The notes beneath the pieces are model-generated. The model did not search any database, was not told the origin of the DNA, and saw only the letters and a program-made list of their open reading frames with translations. From the NCBI GenBank assembly GCA_945897565.1, contig CAMDFN010000007.1, forward strand, positions 34,957-98,956: a stretch of DNA of 64,000 nucleotides, written 5' to 3'. Every line of letters starts with the position of its first letter. Within the stretch, counting starts at the first letter, position 1. The DNA comes from Chryseobacterium gleum. GTDB taxonomy: Bacteria; Bacteroidota; Bacteroidia; Flavobacteriales_D; Crocinitomicaceae. Positions 30,601-38,576 of this stretch are shown here, piece by piece. The translations under genes were made by a program, and so were the position numbers.

Positions 30601-32009
30601 AAAAGTTAGCCGATTTTACCAAAGGTGAAGCCGACACCCTGCGCAAGGCAATGGGTAAAAAAGACCGCAAAGTGCTCGATAAAATGAAACCAACTTTTAT
30701 TGAGCGTGCAACGGCCAAAGGGCATCCCTCCACAACGCTAGAAAAAGTCTGGAAAGACTGGGAAGCTTTTGCCTCTTATGCTTTCAATAAATCTCACTCC
30801 ACCTGCTATGCATGGGTGGCGTATCAAACCGCTTATTTAAAAGCCAATTATCCAGCAGAATACATGGCGTCTGTGCTCAGTAATAACATGTCCGATATCA
30901 AACAAGTATCTTTCTTTATGGAAGAATGTCGCCGCATGGGCATTGAGGTCTTGGGCCCAGACATCAATGAATCTGGCTTTACATTTTCTGTCAATGCATT
31001 GGGCGCCGTACGTTTTGGTCTAGGTGCCATTCGAGGAATGGGCAGCGGCCCCGTTGAGGCCATTTTGGCTGAGCGTAAAAACGGTCCGTTTGACTCCATA
31101 TTTGATCTTACCAAACGTATCAACTTGCGCCTTTGCAACAAACGCGCCTTCGAGAGTTTGGTCTATGCCGGTGGTTTTGATTCCTTTAAAGAAGTGCACA
31201 GGGCCCAATATATGGTAGCTGATGCCAATGGCCGAACCTTTTTAGATGCCGCGATGCGTTTCGGTGCAAGTGTTCAAGAACAAGCACTGTCTTCTCAACA
31301 AAACATGTTTGGCGATGCTACGGGTACCACCATGCCGGCGCCAATAGTTCCTCGCGCCGAAGAATGGCCCGCTATCTACAAACTCAATCGTGAGAAAGAA
31401 GTGGTGGGCATTTTTATCTCGGGTCATCCCCTCGACGACTACAAAGTAGAGATCAGTTCTTTTTGTACGGGCACGGTTGCTATGCTCAACGATCCTGCCG
31501 CCTATTTAGGCCGAGACCTCCTGCTTGCCGCTATCATCACCACGGCAGAGCACCGCATCACCAAGCGCGGAGATGCCTTTGGTTCACTCATCATTGAAGA
31601 TTACCAAGAGGCGTTTAAGCTAAATTTATTCAATGAGTCTTACCTCAAGTTCAAGCATTTTATGGAACCCGGCACATTTGTAGCCATCAAGGGCCGCATA
31701 GAAGTGCCGCGTTTTAGACAATACCCTGAATTTGTAGTGCACCACATCGAATTGCTGCAAGAGCTTCGAGACAAACGCGCCAAAATGCTCAAGTTGCGCT
31801 TTTCAGCCAAACAGCTCGATCAATTGGTTATTGACCAACTTCACGATCTCTTTGAAGCCAACCCAGGGGCTTGTCAATTGCATTTTACTGTATTTGATCC
31901 ATTAGATGGCATTGAAGTTTCCTTGCCGTCGCGCAGCATTAGGGTGCAGCCTTCAAGTCAGTTGTTCAAAGAACTCGCCAAGCTCGATATTCAATTCAAG
32001 TTGAACTAA
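27657..32009 (+). CDS. dnaE: DNA polymerase III alpha subunit with fused N-terminal DEDDh exonuclease domain and PHP domain
   Basis: FDTETTG / HNLRFD / HNATADVE exonuclease motifs, then PHP (HLHNHTQYS), then PDIDIDFDDEGR and the Pol III alpha body, OB domain. Confidence 0.96.
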   Translation: MYLIFDTETTGLPRNFNAPITDLDNWPRVVQLAWQLHDEAGELVAQQDFIIRPDGFNIPFESERVHGISTELALAVGESLSDVLALFNKDLARANFMVGHNLRFDLNVMGAEYLRLGQETPLTLPVLDTCTENSAQLCQIPGGRGGKFKLPTLTELHQHLFGEAFSEAHNATADVESTTRCFLELLRKEHYSLGEIHQEPGYFESFKTLNPAPIQKVGLQHVNLKAESEKIRAAKRPTQAPPIPKPSVQLGQEAVVFAHLHNHTQYSILQSTAEVGALIAKAAEMKQPAVALTDTGNMMAAFQFEKIAAAHNAKIAAARAEAQEKGAPFEGQEILPIIGCEFNVCRNHQDKSVKDNGYQIVCLAKNKNGYQQLIKLASIAYTQGMYYVPRIDKEVLLQYKQDLIVLSGNLYGEIPNLLLNVGERQAEEALLWWKAQFGEDFYIEIGRHNIEVEERLNPMLVSLAEQHQIKLIATNNTYYVEQKDAIAHDVLLCVKDGELVETPKGRGRGFRYGLENDSYYMRSTEEMQELFSDLPQAITNVSEIIAKCEHYGLAREVLLPAFDIPTEFVDTQDALDGGKRGENAFLRHLAYEGAKKRYTELTPELTERMDFELATIEKTGYPGYFLIVQDFCNAARQMGVSVGPGRGSAAGSAVAYCIGITNVDPIKYNLLFERFLNPDRVSMPDIDIDFDDEGRGRVIDYVINKYGAKQVAQIITYGTMAAKSAIRDTARVMNLPLPEADRLAKLIPDLSLRKLFTIPEPELIDKLRNQEAVTNAKELRRIYQGTDLQAQVLQKAMEIEGSVRNTGIHACGVIITPDDLTNFVPVATAKDSDMVCTQYDNSVAEEAGLLKMDFLGLKTLTLIKDAVRLVRENHGIELDPDAFPIDDEATYALFQRGDTVGIFQYESPGMQKHLKELKPTVFADLIAMNALYRPGPMEYIPSYCKRKHGDEPIVYDLPDCEDYLKETYGITVYQEQVMLLSQKLADFTKGEADTLRKAMGKKDRKVLDKMKPTFIERATAKGHPSTTLEKVWKDWEAFASYAFNKSHSTCYAWVAYQTAYLKANYPAEYMASVLSNNMSDIKQVSFFMEECRRMGIEVLGPDINESGFTFSVNALGAVRFGLGAIRGMGSGPVEAILAERKNGPFDSIFDLTKRINLRLCNKRAFESLVYAGGFDSFKEVHRAQYMVADANGRTFLDAAMRFGASVQEQALSSQQNMFGDATGTTMPAPIVPRAEEWPAIYKLNREKEVVGIFISGHPLDDYKVEISSFCTGTVAMLNDPAAYLGRDLLLAAIITTAEHRITKRGDAFGSLIIEDYQEAFKLNLFNESYLKFKHFMEPGTFVAIKGRIEVPRFRQYPEFVVHHIELLQELRDKRAKMLKLRFSAKQLDQLVIDQLHDLFEANPGACQLHFTVFDPLDGIEVSLPSRSIRVQPSSQLFKELAKLDIQFKLN

Positions 32010-32060
32010 TTGAAATTGTGAAAAGTTTAAACGTGCACAGGCACTAAACTTAAAGACATA

Positions 32061-32089
32061 AAAAAAGCGCTCGAAGGAGCGCTTTTTTT
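32061..32089. terminator. Bidirectional intrinsic terminator between convergent dnaE and the zinc-ribbon gene
   Basis: AAAAAAGCGCTC-GAAG-GAGCGCTTTTTTT. Confidence 0.9.
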
Positions 32090-32109
32090 GTTTGAGCAAT
32101 GATTTAGAA

Positions 32110-32859
32110 TTATGCTTCTGTTGCTTCTTGCGGAACCAGAACGCGGCCGCAATGTTCACAAACAATTATTTTCTTTTTGGTAACGATATCGAGCTGACGC
32201 TGCGGTGGAATTTTGTTGAAGCAACCGCCACAAGAACCACGCATCACTTGCACTACAGCTAAGCCGTTCTTGGCATTGGTGCGCAAACGCTCATAAGCAA
32301 ATACCAAACGGGTTTCGATGTTTTTCTTGGCTGTGTCAGAGGCCTTGATGAGTTTTTCTTCATCTTTTTGCGTTTCGCTGACAATGGCATCTAGTTCTGA
32401 TTTTTTGCCGTCGAGGTCACCTTGTTTCATTTCAACGCGCTCAACTGCTTCGGTCAGGGTTTCTTTCTTGAGGTCAATTTTGAGCTTGGCTTCTTTAGAC
32501 TTTTTGTCGTGTAATTTAATTTCGAGTTCTTGGAATTCAATTTCTTTAGAAAGAGATTCGAACTCGCGGTTGTTGCGCACGTTGTTTTGCTGCTCTTTGT
32601 ATTTAGCGATAGCACCTTCGGCGTCTTTTACGGCGATTTTACGGTCAGAGATTTCTGTCTCGACTTCTTTGATGTCGTCGTTGATTTTGGAAACGCGTGT
32701 ATTGAGTCCGATGATTTCGTCTTCTAGACTTTGCACTTCTAAAGGAAGTTCACCACGGATGGTGCGAATGCGGTCGATTTCAGAGTCGATTTTCTGGAGT
32801 TCAAAAAGCGCATCTAATTTTTCTGCGATGGTACCTTCTTTTTTAGTTGCTGCTGCCAT
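32110..32859 (-). CDS. C4-type zinc-ribbon / coiled-coil protein (COG1579-like)
   Basis: Long coiled coil plus C-terminal GSCGGCFNKIPPQ...IIVCEHCGRVLV zinc ribbon. Confidence 0.88.
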   Translation of the reverse strand: MAAATKKEGTIAEKLDALFELQKIDSEIDRIRTIRGELPLEVQSLEDEIIGLNTRVSKINDDIKEVETEISDRKIAVKDAEGAIAKYKEQQNNVRNNREFESLSKEIEFQELEIKLHDKKSKEAKLKIDLKKETLTEAVERVEMKQGDLDGKKSELDAIVSETQKDEEKLIKASDTAKKNIETRLVFAYERLRTNAKNGLAVVQVMRGSCGGCFNKIPPQRQLDIVTKKKIIVCEHCGRVLVPQEATEA

Positions 32860-32862
32860 GGG

Positions 32863-33957
32863 CTATAGATAGTTAACGGGATTCGTATTCAACTGAGTTA
32901 AACGGACCGCAAAGTTAGGAAATTTTTCCGTAAGTTGTTCAGCTAAAAGTTCACTTGTAAATTGCTCACTTTCATAGTGACCGATATCGGCAATAATAAT
33001 TTGGTCTTCGGCATCAAAAAATTCGTGGTATTTGAAGTCGGACGTGATGTAAATATCTGCTTTTGCGCGAAGGGCATCTGGCAGTAGAAAGCTGCCAGCG
33101 CCACCACACAATGCAACTGTTTGGATCTGCTTTGCGGGTAGCTTCGTATATCTGATGGCTCCGCAATTGAACTTTTCCTTGATCATTTTTAAAAATTCCA
33201 TGGGTTCAATTGGTGCTGAAAGCTGCCCGACAAAACCTGCTCCGCGTTCTTGATGTAGATTTTGTGTGGCGAGTAACTGGTATGCTACTTCTTCGTAGGG
33301 ATGTGCTTTGCTCATGGCTTGGAGCACCGCAGAGACCACACTGGCCTCCACCACATATTCCATTTTGAGCTCTTGAACAGATTCGCGTTGTCCGGCGCTG
33401 CCTAAATACGGATTCGCTTTTTCATTGGGTCTGAATGTGCCTGTGCCAAGTGTTCTAAAATGACAGTCTTGATAGTTGCCGATATGGCCAGCTCCTGCAG
33501 CTAAAATAGCGGTATCTAAGACCTCATAATCTTCTTGTGGTACGTAGACTTCTAATTTGAACAATTGCGCAGCCATAGGCCTGAGTATGCGGCAGTCTTT
33601 TAAGTCTAATTTTTGCGCAATTTTAAAATTCACGCCTTCTAAATGGTTGTCCAGATTGGTATGAATGGCATATAGTGCGATGCCATTTTGAATACAGCGT
33701 TCTAAGACGCGTTCGACGAATGATTTTCCATTGAAGCGCTTGAGTCCTTTGAAAACGACAGGATGGTGCGCGATTATTAAATTGCAACGATGGGCAAGCG
33801 CTTCGTCCACAATGGCTTCAGTGACGTCAAGTGAGATCAAAATACCTGTTACTTCTTGCTCTCCGCGCCCGTAAATGAGCCCGCTGTTGTCATAGCTTTC
33901 CTGAAGTTGTAGAGGAAACTTAGCCTCTAAAAAGTTGGTGATGTCTTGGATTTGCAT
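32863..33957 (-). CDS. Nif3-like dinuclear metal center hexameric protein
   Basis: YDNSGLIYGRGEQEVTGILISLDVT, IAHHPVVFKGLKRF, IHTNLDN, DIGHYESEQF. Confidence 0.93.
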   Translation of the reverse strand: MQIQDITNFLEAKFPLQLQESYDNSGLIYGRGEQEVTGILISLDVTEAIVDEALAHRCNLIIAHHPVVFKGLKRFNGKSFVERVLERCIQNGIALYAIHTNLDNHLEGVNFKIAQKLDLKDCRILRPMAAQLFKLEVYVPQEDYEVLDTAILAAGAGHIGNYQDCHFRTLGTGTFRPNEKANPYLGSAGQRESVQELKMEYVVEASVVSAVLQAMSKAHPYEEVAYQLLATQNLHQERGAGFVGQLSAPIEPMEFLKMIKEKFNCGAIRYTKLPAKQIQTVALCGGAGSFLLPDALRAKADIYITSDFKYHEFFDAEDQIIIADIGHYESEQFTSELLAEQLTEKFPNFAVRLTQLNTNPVNYL

Positions 33958-34656
33958 TTAAAGTTGTTTTGAAAGACCAATATTGAGGCCCCAGCCCATG
34001 CTTTTGTGTATGTAGTCTTCGTAGGGGCTATATGAATTGTTAAGTTGGTTTCGATACAATGCACCCAGCCGCAGCGCATAATTGTTGTCTAATTGTGCTT
34101 CTATACCCACAGATACCATCCAGGAAAGTGTAAAGCTATTCATGGCGTTATTGACTTTAATTTGGTCATCGTATTTGGCGCCCAGCGCGTTGGTCCATTG
34201 GAGGTCTTGTTTGTAGCCTTGATAAAGTGCGGGCACCAAACCCAAGCCACCGTAGCATTTAAATTTTTGACCAAAAGTCACTTTCATCTGTAATGGCAGG
34301 GCCAAGTAGCGGTAACGCGTTTGATAGGCAAAAGTGGAGTCGGAATCTAGTGCAGCAAATGCATACGCTTCTGCGTTTTGCAGCCAAGCCACCCCGCCAT
34401 CAAGGTAAAAATGTTGAGATAAGCCCATGCATATACCTAATTGATGAGACCAAGCAGTGAGTGCCATTTCATTGGCGCGCTCACCCAGCGGTGTTGGCAA
34501 AAATGCATCATTAGAGGCCAAACTTCTGAACAATTCCATCCGTTGACTTTCAAAGTAAAAGCAGGAAGGATAAGTTTCTTTTAGGTTTTCATTGAGAAGT
34601 TGCGCGTGTGCAAAACTGATCAAAAGAAGAAAGTATAAAACGATGAGTTGCTTCAT
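33958..34656 (-). CDS. Secreted/outer-membrane beta-barrel-like protein, unknown function
   Basis: Signal peptide, alternating-hydrophobicity strands, RLGALYRNQLNNSY near the C-terminus. Confidence 0.6.
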   Translation of the reverse strand: MKQLIVLYFLLLISFAHAQLLNENLKETYPSCFYFESQRMELFRSLASNDAFLPTPLGERANEMALTAWSHQLGICMGLSQHFYLDGGVAWLQNAEAYAFAALDSDSTFAYQTRYRYLALPLQMKVTFGQKFKCYGGLGLVPALYQGYKQDLQWTNALGAKYDDQIKVNNAMNSFTLSWMVSVGIEAQLDNNYALRLGALYRNQLNNSYSPYEDYIHKSMGWGLNIGLSKQL

Positions 34657-34731
34657 AGTTCAAAAATACGCTTTTTGAATGGCTTCAAAAAGTCTTGATG
34701 CAGGTCAAGTATATTTGGTAGCCACGCGCCA

Positions 34732-34739
34732 TACCTTTG
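34732..34739 (+). promoter_or_regulatory. Candidate Bacteroidetes -7 box (TACCTTTG) upstream of the YceI remnant
   Basis: Matches TAnnTTTG; no TTG at canonical spacing found. Confidence 0.35.
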
Positions 34740-34767
34740 TCAAAATTCTAAAATAAATTGAAAATGG

Positions 34768-35052
34768 GATCGCGATGGCCACCTCAAGTCTGCCGATTTC
34801 TTTGACGCAGAAAGCCATCCAGCTTTGACCTTTACCTCTACAGGCATTACAAAAATCAACGACGAAACGCTAGAAATTGCAGGTCACCTCCAGATCAAAG
34901 GGCAAACGCATCCTGTGGTGCTCAAAGCAGCATTTGCTGGCATTGCCGTAGATCCTTACGGCCAAACCAAAGCGGGCATGACGCTTTCTGGCAGCATCAA
35001 AAGAAGCGATGACATCAAGCTTGCTGCCGAACTTCAGTTCATCAAGCAGTAA
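34768..35052 (+). pseudogene. YceI-family protein remnant (5' truncated, probable internal deletion)
   Basis: In-frame reading DRDGHLKSADFFDAESHPALTFTSTGITKIN...IKGQTHPVVLKAAF...DPYGQTKAGMTLSGSIKRSDDIKLAAELQFIKQ; no upstream in-frame N-terminal half. Confidence 0.75.
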
Positions 35053-35512
35053 GCATATTTCGAACCACCTTGAGGGCCTCAGTAATGTGCCCAACAGGGT
35101 TGGTCTGTGAATTGAAAATACCGGCTACTTTTCCGTCGAGCCCAACAACATAAGAGACTCTTCCCGGAAGCAAGCCAAATAAAGAAGCAGGTACGCCAAA
35201 TAATTGGCGTACCTTTTTTTGTGTATCTGACAAAAGCGGGTAGGGCAGTTGATGTTTTTGTTGGAATATTTGGTGCGCATTGCTGGCATCTGAAGAAATG
35301 CCAAAAACTTCACAACCTAGCTCCACAAAATCAGCATAGGCATCTCTAAACGCACAAGCTTCCTTAGTACAACCTGGGGTGTCGTCTTTAGGATAAAAAA
35401 AGAGCACTAAGATCTTTTGCCCAAGGTAATCATCGATGTGAATTTCGTTCCCTTGGCTGTCTGGAAGACTAAACGCGGGGCAGTTGTCTCCGATTTGGAT
35501 GGCTTGGCTCAT
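35042..35512 (-). CDS. bcp: Thioredoxin-dependent peroxiredoxin (Bcp/PrxQ)
   Basis: LVLFFYPKDDTPGCTKEACAFRD. Confidence 0.93.
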   Translation of the reverse strand: MSQAIQIGDNCPAFSLPDSQGNEIHIDDYLGQKILVLFFYPKDDTPGCTKEACAFRDAYADFVELGCEVFGISSDASNAHQIFQQKHQLPYPLLSDTQKKVRQLFGVPASLFGLLPGRVSYVVGLDGKVAGIFNSQTNPVGHITEALKVVRNMLTA

Positions 35513-36807
35513 GGTTGTAAGGCGGTTTTAAATCGATCTAAAACGCGTTCGCGCGCCATTTTATGATCGATAATTGGTTTTGTATATGCAGGTGTTCCGA
35601 ATTCTGGAACCCATTTTTTGATGTATTCAAATTTCGGATCGAATTTCTTTTGCTGCGCTTCTGGGTTGAAGACCCGAAAATACGGCGCGGCGTCACAACC
35701 GCAACCAGCGGCCCACTGCCAGCCGCCCACATTGCTCGCCAACTCAAAATCGAGCAGCTTTTCGGCAAAGTAACGCTCTCCCCAACGCCAATCAATGAGC
35801 AGGTGTTTGGTAAGGAAACTCGCCACCACCATGCGCACACGGTTGTGCATAAAGCCAGTTTCATTGAGTTCGCGCATGCCTGCATCAACTAAAGGATAAC
35901 CCGTTTTACCCTCGCACCAAGCTACAAAATCGGCTTCGTTGTTTTGCCAAACAATGCGGTCGTATTGCGGCTTGAAGGCGTTGTCTGTGGTGGCTGGAAA
36001 ATGAAATATAATGGCTTGATAGAAATCGCGCCAAATGAGTTCGTTGAGGTATTTCTCGTTCAACTGCAGTGCTTTTGTAGCCAAAGCGCGAATAGAAATG
36101 GTGCCAAAACGCAAATGCAAACTGAGTCTGGAGGTGCCTAATACGGCAGGGATATCGCGCTGTTCATGGTACTTCTGAATGATGTTACTTGGGGTTGAGC
36201 GCTCTGGAAAAGGCTGAGTTTTTTGCTCCTCAAAACCCATTTCTTGAAGTGAAATCAGCGCTTCGTTTCGGAATGGATGTAAATTTTGGATATATTTTTC
36301 GGTTGGGTACGCTTTGAAATGGTAGTCGCTAAGTTTTGCTTTCCATTTACGTGCATAAGGCGTATAGATGGTGTAGGGCAAGCCGTCGTCTTTGGTGATT
36401 TCATGTTTTTCAAAAATAACCTGATCCTTTCCCCCCATAAAGTCGATGTTTTCTTTTTTGAGCAACTCAAAAAGAAACTGATCTCTTGCAATGGCATTTG
36501 GTTCGTAATCTCTATTTATGAAGACCGCAGTCACATTCCACTTTTTGGCTAGCTTCGGTATTTCTATTTTCGGATCACCGTAAAGCACTTCTATATCAGC
36601 GCCAAATGAGCGATAGTTTTCCTTGATTTTATTGATTTCTTGGTGGATAAACAACACGCGCTGGTCGTTTTTTGGCAGCAGGTCAAGAATGGTGCTGTCA
36701 AAAACAAATACAGGAATGACTTTCGCACATTGTTTGAGTGCTTTATATAAACCTGCGTTGTCGTTTATCCTGAGGTCTCGGCGATGCCAGAAAAGGGCAG
36801 TACTCAT
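35509..36807 (-). CDS. phr: Deoxyribodipyrimidine photolyase / cryptochrome family
   Basis: LFWHRRDLRINDN, ELIWRDFYQ, MRELNETGFMHNRVRMVVASFL, NVGGWQWAAGCGCDAAPYFRVFNP; start trimmed to MSTALFW. Confidence 0.94.
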   Translation of the reverse strand: MSTALFWHRRDLRINDNAGLYKALKQCAKVIPVFVFDSTILDLLPKNDQRVLFIHQEINKIKENYRSFGADIEVLYGDPKIEIPKLAKKWNVTAVFINRDYEPNAIARDQFLFELLKKENIDFMGGKDQVIFEKHEITKDDGLPYTIYTPYARKWKAKLSDYHFKAYPTEKYIQNLHPFRNEALISLQEMGFEEQKTQPFPERSTPSNIIQKYHEQRDIPAVLGTSRLSLHLRFGTISIRALATKALQLNEKYLNELIWRDFYQAIIFHFPATTDNAFKPQYDRIVWQNNEADFVAWCEGKTGYPLVDAGMRELNETGFMHNRVRMVVASFLTKHLLIDWRWGERYFAEKLLDFELASNVGGWQWAAGCGCDAAPYFRVFNPEAQQKKFDPKFEYIKKWVPEFGTPAYTKPIIDHKMARERVLDRFKTALQP

Positions 36808-37208
36808 TTTCCGTCGTATGCGATGATGTTGTTTTGGGTTTCCCAAAGCTTGAGACTGAGCCCATATTTAGCATCGAGTTTGACGCGCAACAAATTCCAA
36901 ATCACTACGGCAATATTTTCTGCAGTTGGGTTTAGATTGGCAAATTCAGGGCAATCTAGATTGAGGTTGCGGTGGTCAAAACGATCCTGTATTTCTGTTC
37001 CAATAAGGTCTTTGACGAGTTTGAGGTCGATGAGGTAACCCGTTTCAGGGTCAACTTGCCCCTCGATCCATACCTCTAGGGTGTAGTTGTGACCATGAAA
37101 ATTCGGGTTATTGCATTTGCCAAAGATGGCATTGTTTTTTTCATCGGACCAATCGGGTCTATACAAACGGTGCGCCGCATTGAAGGTCGCTCTTCTACAT
37201 ACTTTCAT
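36804..37208 (-). CDS. 6-pyruvoyl-tetrahydropterin synthase / QueD family
   Basis: FNAAHRLY, FGKCNNPNFHGHNYTLEVWIEG, DHRNLN, PTAENIAVVIW. Confidence 0.92.
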   Translation of the reverse strand: MKVCRRATFNAAHRLYRPDWSDEKNNAIFGKCNNPNFHGHNYTLEVWIEGQVDPETGYLIDLKLVKDLIGTEIQDRFDHRNLNLDCPEFANLNPTAENIAVVIWNLLRVKLDAKYGLSLKLWETQNNIIAYDGK

Positions 37209-37731
37209 TTGCTGCTTTTATTATTTTTTCTAGGTGTTGGTCGAGTAAAATTTGAAACCAAACGGTAAATGATTCTCGGTTTTTTTCGAGTTCTTGGATG
37301 AGTTGATCAATGGTGATCCATTTAAAGGAAGCCACTTCATCTGGGTTGATAGTTGGTTTGTCGTTGGTGTAGCCAAATATGACATGATCGAGCTCGTGTT
37401 CGGTGAGCCCTTGGTCTAGTTTCACCTCGTACAAGAAAGAGAAAGCGGGTTTTAATGTTGCGTTTAAGCCCATTTCTTCTTGTAATCTTCTTTTGGCTGC
37501 GGCTGCAATTGTTTCTTCGGGTCTGGGGTGGCTGCAACAAGTGTTGGTCCAAAGCAATGGAGAGTGGTATTTGTGTGTAGCGCGCTGTTGGAGCAATAAT
37601 TCTCCGTTTGAATTGAAAATCAATACAGAAAATGCACGGTGCAAAAGACCTAAGCGATGCGCTTCTATTTTTTCAAGCTGACCAATTTCTCGGTCTTGTT
37701 CATCTACCAAGACAACGTATTCGTCGGGCAT
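37195..37731 (-). CDS. idi: Isopentenyl-diphosphate delta-isomerase (type I, Nudix)
   Basis: HRAFSVLIFNSNGELLLQQRA, WTNTCCSHPRPEE, AAKRRLQEEMG. Confidence 0.94.
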   Translation of the reverse strand: MPDEYVVLVDEQDREIGQLEKIEAHRLGLLHRAFSVLIFNSNGELLLQQRATHKYHSPLLWTNTCCSHPRPEETIAAAAKRRLQEEMGLNATLKPAFSFLYEVKLDQGLTEHELDHVIFGYTNDKPTINPDEVASFKWITIDQLIQELEKNRESFTVWFQILLDQHLEKIIKAANESM

Positions 37732-38567
37732 TAAAGCAAATTTAAATTGTGGCGTACATAGGAGGTGAGTAAAATGCGCATTTTGCGATAATTGGGGATG
37801 CGAATGCGCTCGTTGAGTACTTTTTCTGCAGGTGTTTGCTTGATCTTATTGAAGAGCTTGAAGTAATATTTGTAGGCCATATAGACCCCAAAACGCGCTT
37901 TTTTTGGCAACAATAAAATGCCTTCATAACCTTTCTGGAAGTCGAGTGCGATATCTGCTTCAATTTCTTTTTTAATGGCACTATTGAAGTCTGATAGATT
38001 GATCCCTGGAAAGTAAGTTCTGCCCAATTCTTGGTAATCTGCTTTGAGGTCTCGTAAAAAGTTAATTTTTTGAAAAGCAGCGCCAAGTTTCATGGCATAG
38101 GGCTTCAATTCTTCGTATGTTTTTTGATCTCCTTCTACAAAAACCTTCAAACACATCAGGCCAACGACCTCTGCAGAACCTAAAATATAGGTTTCGTACT
38201 TGCCTTGATCGAAGGTTTGTTGTTGCAAATCCATTTCCATGGAGTCTAGGAAGGTGTCGATGAGTTCCATTGGAATTTGGTACTTATTGACAGCCCATTG
38301 AAAGCTGTGGAGTATTGGGTTGAGTGAAATGCCCGCTGCAATGGCCTCGTAAGTTTGGGTCTTGAAATCTTGGAGAAGCTTTGCTTTATCATAACCATGA
38401 AAGGTATCGACGATTTCATCGGCGAAGCGCACAAATCCATAGATGGAATAGATGGCTTGTTGTAATTCCTTGTGCAAAAAACTAATACCCAAAGAAAAAG
38501 AGGTGCTGTACCTTTTGGTGGTAAGCTCGCTCATTTCTTGACATACGTTGTCGAATAATGCTTTCAT
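37731..38567 (-). CDS. crtB: Phytoene/squalene synthase
   Basis: YGFVRFADEIVDTF, GSAEVVGLMCL, AFQKINFLRDLKAD. Confidence 0.93.
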   Translation of the reverse strand: MKALFDNVCQEMSELTTKRYSTSFSLGISFLHKELQQAIYSIYGFVRFADEIVDTFHGYDKAKLLQDFKTQTYEAIAAGISLNPILHSFQWAVNKYQIPMELIDTFLDSMEMDLQQQTFDQGKYETYILGSAEVVGLMCLKVFVEGDQKTYEELKPYAMKLGAAFQKINFLRDLKADYQELGRTYFPGINLSDFNSAIKKEIEADIALDFQKGYEGILLLPKKARFGVYMAYKYYFKLFNKIKQTPAEKVLNERIRIPNYRKMRILLTSYVRHNLNLL

Positions 38568-38576
38568 AGAATAGGT

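Noticed and set aside
32025-32032. GTTTAAAC palindrome after dnaE, similar to the boxes upstream of the crt block
   Set aside because: Single copy in an AT-rich convergent intergenic region, not at a promoter; probably chance
32318-32872. 184-aa plus-strand ORF opposite the zinc-ribbon gene
   Set aside because: Ser-rich complement of a coiled-coil coding region; artefact of codon bias
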